Shown here: positions 61,846-64,000 of the stretch, piece by piece
Position numbering within the stretch: position 1 is the stretch's first letter
Layout: every line of letters begins with the position of its first letter
NCBI RefSeq assembly: GCF_021917145.1
Contig: NC_061064.1
Span: 6,402,091 to 6,466,090 of the forward strand
Origin: Hypomesus transpacificus
Taxonomy: Eukaryota; Chordata; Actinopteri; Osmeriformes; Osmeridae
Length of the DNA: 64,000 nucleotides
Reading direction: 5' to 3'
Program-made: the position numbers and the translations under genes
The notes under the pieces: model-generated
What the model was told of the DNA's origin: nothing
The model's database searches: none
The model's input: only the letters and a program-made list of their open reading frames with translations

Positions 61846-63047
61846 GGTGGAACAGATGACACAGAAAGTCAGTATGGCGAAGAGTCCCAGCATTGTTTGT
61901 TTCGAACAAACTCTCCCCACGGAAAAACCTGTTTGGAATTAGACTGGGTTTGTTTGTGGGACGGCTTGTGCCTGAGTAAAACATCCACTTTTCACCCTGT
62001 GCTTTCCCAGGGGGGAAAAAAGCTATTCCAGATTTACCGACGCACAGACCGACAGCTGTGCCGCAGACAAACCCGCTGTGTCCTCATTGGACGTGACCGG
62101 CCTCTGTCCCCATAGTCACGTGACCCGGGCAGAGCATCGGGAAGCTGCACTGGGATGCGCGTCTGACCCCGCGCCGAACCCCTGCGCCTGACGCCGTCTC
62201 CCATGCATTCCCGCGTCCCTCCCTCCGCCCTTTCGACTCCGTGCCCTCCTCCCTACCTCTATTCTCGTCCCTCCCTCCTTCCACCCCCCCCCCCTCCTCC
62301 TGATTCCTGTCTTCCTGCAGAGTAGATGAGCTCACCCACAGTGCTAGTTAAAAGACACTTATTACCGCAAACCCTGGCAGCTCCTGTCTCCCTTACACAC
62401 TCCCATAGATATTTATACCCTCTCTGTTCCACTTCCCAACTCAGCTCTAGCTATCCTATCCTCCACAGACAGGCTGGTCCTCCCTACCCAGAATGCATTG
62501 CTCCTATGGCTGGCTCCAGCGCGAGGCAGCTTGAAGCCCCAGACAGAAACAGTCTTTGTGTGCTGTCCAGAGCAGGGTGAGTCACAACACAAACTGTCAA
62601 ACAGTCTGTCTCCCAGACGATACGCACACGTTCGTTCTCGTGTGAACATGAGTTGAGCATGAGGCTACATTTCGTGACGCATCCCTTAAGGGGGTCAATT
62701 CACAGGGAAGGGAGGATTCACTGTCGTCGAGACCTCGGTCATGCCGAAGTTCATCCGACAGCAGTATCACATAACCTGAGGACATGCTGGTTGGTAATGT
62801 GCGACACAAGCAACGTCAGAGGGGCTAGCTGGAAGCGCTAGCCACGGAGGCTACGAGCGGACCGTACCTGCTTCCTGGCCTTGACACGCTTGTAGGTGAA
62901 GTCGGGGAAGGGGGTGCAGGGGATGAAGCGGCCCACCCCGGAGGTGGCGTGGAGGGTCCCGTCCTCCAGGACGATCTTCCCCTGGCAGATGACCACCAGC
63001 GGGGCGCCGCGCAGCTCCATTCCCTCAAACACGTTGTACTCAGCAGC
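59902..63047 (-). CDS. dpysl3: Dihydropyrimidinase-like 3 (CRMP4), last three coding exons
   Basis: A collapsin response mediator protein: cytosolic, tetrameric, dihydropyrimidinase-like but non-enzymatic, regulating the axonal cytoskeleton. Exons on the minus strand are 63047-62868 (60 codons), 61803-61635 and 59996-59902, with matching phases. They encode [19 protein letters not shown] to [11 protein letters not shown], then [25 protein letters not shown] and [16 protein letters not shown], and finally [17 protein letters not shown] and stop. The TSP in the second segment matches the Cdk5-type phosphorylation site of CRMP tails (family knowledge). RGMYDGPV with GGTP and SAR fits DPYSL3 better than DPYSL2, DPYSL4 or CRMP1, and linkage to stk32a agrees. 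The upstream exons lie beyond the window end. Confidence 0.9.
60681..60730. repeat. GA microsatellite in a dpysl3 intron
   Basis: About 50 bases of AG repeats; it explains the Arg/Glu-rich ORF here. Confidence 0.95.
61807..61841. repeat. GA microsatellite forming a dpysl3 polypyrimidine tract
   Basis: On the minus strand it is a CT tract that ends directly before the acceptor of exon 61635-61803. Confidence 0.95.
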
Positions 63048-64000
63048 CTGAAACACACACACAAGCGGTACAGACACACACAGGCGTGAACAAACGATAC
63101 ACCGACGCGAGCAAAGCCACGCAGGGTCAATCAGACAAGCCGTCCGATTGGAGGGGAAACGCCGCGTTCCTCCGCGCGCACGTACGCGGGGCGGGAGATG
63201 AGTCCTTCGAGCCACTCGCTCTGTTCTCTGCAGACATGGCGATTTGCATTCCCTGGCAAGGTGACCTTACTGTAAATAACAGTTCGGTTCCATCCGTTGA
63301 GACGGACCTTGAAGTTTGCAGTAGCATAAATGTTAAGCAGCTGCTGGGATTTTCAAATGTGTTTTTCTCTCTCTCTCTGATCCTCTCTTCTCTCTGTTCC
63401 TCTCCCCCCCCCCCCCCCAACCCAAGCAAACTTGCCCCGGCACCATCAAAGTGGATTCGAGCGAGTAAGTAGATACACAACAAGCGCTCCCTGTGTTTAT
63501 TGTGCATTAGAGGCTGAAACAGCTAATTCAGATAAGGGCCCCCGCAAATCCCCTTTAAGTAAATCAGATTTAGATCTATAGCTCTTTAATCAGCAGTTAG
63601 GGAGGGGCTGATGTGCATGTTACAGAGACACAGACAGAGGGACTATTGAGGAAGGAGCTGAGGGAAGTGATGGATGGAAAGGCCCGGATTTACAGTAATG
63701 GCTGGCTGGATGGCAGGTCAGGGCTGGGGTGGGGTGGAGAGGCAGGGTTAGGGGTGCCGGAGGAGAGGCAGAAAGGAGAGGAAGGGAGGGAAGGAAGGCA
63801 GTCTCGCTGGAGATGAGGCCATTGCTCTCTGTTAATGAGCACCATGTGTGAGAGGAGAGAGGAATGACCCCTTTCCCTCCTCCTCCTCCTGCTCCTCAAT
63901 CAACTCCTCATACATGTCAGTTTGGCACATACTGACAAGCAGCTGCCCTTGCACAGCTGGGGCCGGTGACTCCAGCCGTATCTCTCTCCCTCCCTCCCTC
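63048..64000. other. dpysl3: dpysl3 intron (open to the right)
   Basis: No further dpysl3 exon is seen on the minus strand. A poly-C run lies at about 63403-63418 and purine-rich DNA at about 63610-63810. Confidence 0.6.

Overview
This is vertebrate nuclear DNA, almost certainly from a ray-finned (teleost) fish. The genes are split into many short exons with GT-AG introns. The five genes recognised are slc6-type transporter, p4ha2, ncor1, stk32a and dpysl3. Introns and intergenic DNA carry teleost-style tRNA-derived SINEs, fold-back DNA transposon relics and very long poly-G/C, CA, GA and CAGA tracts. The SINE type hints at a smelt- or salmonid-like lineage, but that is a weak guess. One 100-N block (47351-47450) is an assembly gap. 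Most long ORFs in the window are shadows of exons or of low-complexity repeats.

Layout, left to right. (1) 1504-6310, plus: a complete 14-exon SLC6 GABA/taurine/betaine-type transporter of 615 residues, with unusual residues in the first membrane helix. (2) 8653-12711, minus: a decayed, intron-containing copy of a prolyl 4-hydroxylase alpha gene. (3) 15434-23454, minus: intact p4ha2, with a pair of mutually exclusive exons in the catalytic domain. (4) 23455-31948: intergenic DNA with a LINE endonuclease fragment, then the probable ncor1 3' UTR. (5) 31949-45836, minus: the C-terminal ~1,775 residues of the nuclear receptor corepressor ncor1 in 28 exons, including all three receptor-interaction motifs. 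The N-terminal SANT half is not in the window. (6) 47351-47450: gap. (7) 48339-53838, plus: the last three coding exons of the kinase gene stk32a. (8) 59902-63047, minus: the last three coding exons of dpysl3 (CRMP4), tail-to-tail with stk32a.

The genes are functionally unrelated to each other: membrane transport, collagen hydroxylation in the ER, transcriptional repression, a kinase, and a cytoskeletal neuronal protein. The linkage of stk32a to dpysl3, and more loosely to p4ha2, matches human chromosome 5q31-32. ncor1 and stk32a both lose their 5' halves at the gap, so the gap either hides a large divergent region or marks a scaffold misjoin. Three single-base insertions in short or long homopolymers break reading frames in ncor1 (two) and stk32a (one), and most likely reflect consensus errors. 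I found no wholly new gene system. The most interesting signals are splice-site related: sense-strand poly-C tracts just after 5' splice sites in several genes, a minisatellite that contains a splice donor, and a four-fold repeated splice acceptor.
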